Source: Chionoecetes opilio (lineage: Eukaryota; Arthropoda; Malacostraca; Decapoda; Majidae). From it: a stretch of DNA of 64,000 nt. Shown here in pieces: positions 63,420 through 64,000 of the stretch; position 1 is the first letter of the stretch, and each line of letters begins with the position of its first letter. The notes beneath the pieces were generated by a model, which saw only the letters and a program-made list of their open reading frames with translations, was not told the origin of the DNA and made no database searches. The stretch is taken from contig JACEEZ010024156.1 in the NCBI GenBank assembly GCA_016584305.1, positions 161,827 to 225,826 on the forward strand. Direction: 5' to 3'. The translations under genes were made by a program, and so were the position numbers.

Positions 63420-63900
63420 TTGTGATATAACGGTATATTAAATAACCTCTTACTCTTCTATTTTATAGCTTAATGTAATGTAAGCTACTTATATGTGTAA
63501 ATTATTCTAAAAAAAAGATTGAATACTTCAAATTGTAAGAAAACAGCTATATATCACCGATAACTAGCTAAAATCATTAAAAAGAAACACATTTTGAGGG
63601 TATAAAGCATTATCATAAGTTAAATTCCATCGATTTATGATATAATCCTACATTATACAAGAAACTATGAAAAACACGTGTAATCTACAATTGTATCACA
63701 ATATAGAGTCTGAAACTCCTATTATAAGCTTACAGTAGTATAAAGTAGCATTTTGTAACGAAAACAACTATAATACAACGTTTTGAATTTCTATATAAAA
63801 AAAAAGGGCTGAATAATGTCAATTTTCGACATTTTTTAGCCTTTCAAAAATACATTAAAATACTTGAAAAAACGTTGTTTTTAAGATTGAAAGTGATACC
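62960..63900. repeat. Long near-palindrome with a 19-bp spacer
   Basis: The left arm ends at 63,419 (AAGAGTAAGAGGTTATTTA). After a 19-bp spacer (63,420-63,438), the right arm starts TAAATAACCTCTTACTC. The innermost 33 bp pair perfectly. Pairing then continues with scattered differences through the A2 tail, A head and tail sub-repeat to about 63,900, opposite about 62,960. Arms of roughly 460 bp make this cruciform-capable. Confidence 0.82.
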
Positions 63901-64000
63901 TAAATTTCATGAAAAACACATATTTTAAGCTCATAATATTGTAAAATATAGTTGTGCAAAAGTTATGAATAATATCAAATTTCGACATTTTTTAGCCTGT
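63439..64000 (-). repeat. Satellite subfamily II, reverse orientation, window end
   Basis: The reverse-strand A2 tail, A head (GAGTCTGAAACTCC, TATTATAAGC at about 63,717) and the start of two tail sub-repeats. The array runs off the end of the window. Confidence 0.88.

Noticed and set aside
1..64000. CENP-B box in the satellite
   Set aside because: TTCGTTAGAAAATG resembles the first half of TTCGNNNNANNCGGG but the CGGG half is missing in every monomer I read.

Overview
This window is almost entirely AT-rich satellite DNA from a eukaryotic nuclear genome. There is no prokaryotic gene organisation, and I find no intact protein-coding gene, rRNA, tRNA or CRISPR array. The repeats inserted in the array (a Tc1/mariner-like element, a second element with an 8-bp target duplication, GT-rich simple repeat, 30-bp repeats carrying CCTAACCTAACC) would suit an arthropod. 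That is only an inference; nothing here identifies a species. A long homogeneous array like this is typical of centromeric or pericentromeric heterochromatin, which is also inference.

Layout. From 1 to about 19,799 the satellite lies in one orientation (called + here). It is built from three monomers that share a head of about 200 bp and differ in their tails (about 369, 259 and 471 bp). Together they make a repeat of about 1.1 kb, and about nine such blocks make a super-repeat of about 5.1 kb. Two full super-repeats are followed by three shortened or hybrid ones. At about 19,800 the array flips orientation and stays reversed to about 60,280, apart from insertions. At about 25.2 kb it changes from subfamily I to subfamily II. 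Subfamily II contains a 156-bp internal sub-repeat in 1 to 4 copies per unit. Positions 26,400-45,797 are a tandem duplication of a 10.1-kb block, whose second copy lacks about 0.89 kb. The array flips back to + at about 60,281 and flips again around a 19-bp spacer at 63,420-63,438, giving a long cruciform-capable palindrome.

Two GC-richer islands interrupt the satellite. Positions 20,490-21,530 hold a 1,041-bp palindromic Tc1/mariner-like element with two 479-bp arms, an 83-bp loop and a TA target duplication. Each arm carries the N-terminal helix-turn-helix part of a transposase, broken at the same place. Positions 46,383-48,417 hold a 2,035-bp non-coding element with perfect 28-bp terminal inverted repeats and an 8-bp target duplication (TGAAAAAC). 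It is filled with minisatellite, microsatellite and nested inverted repeats.

Nothing here works together as a pathway. The content reflects unequal exchange, inversion and transposon insertion in a satellite array. The most notable objects are the two-headed transposase palindrome, the multi-level repeat hierarchy with readable hybrid units, and the inversion junctions. Two stretches (about 4.14-8.66 kb and 34.19-35.56 kb) carry many single-base indels relative to their sister copies and may be poorly polished assembly.
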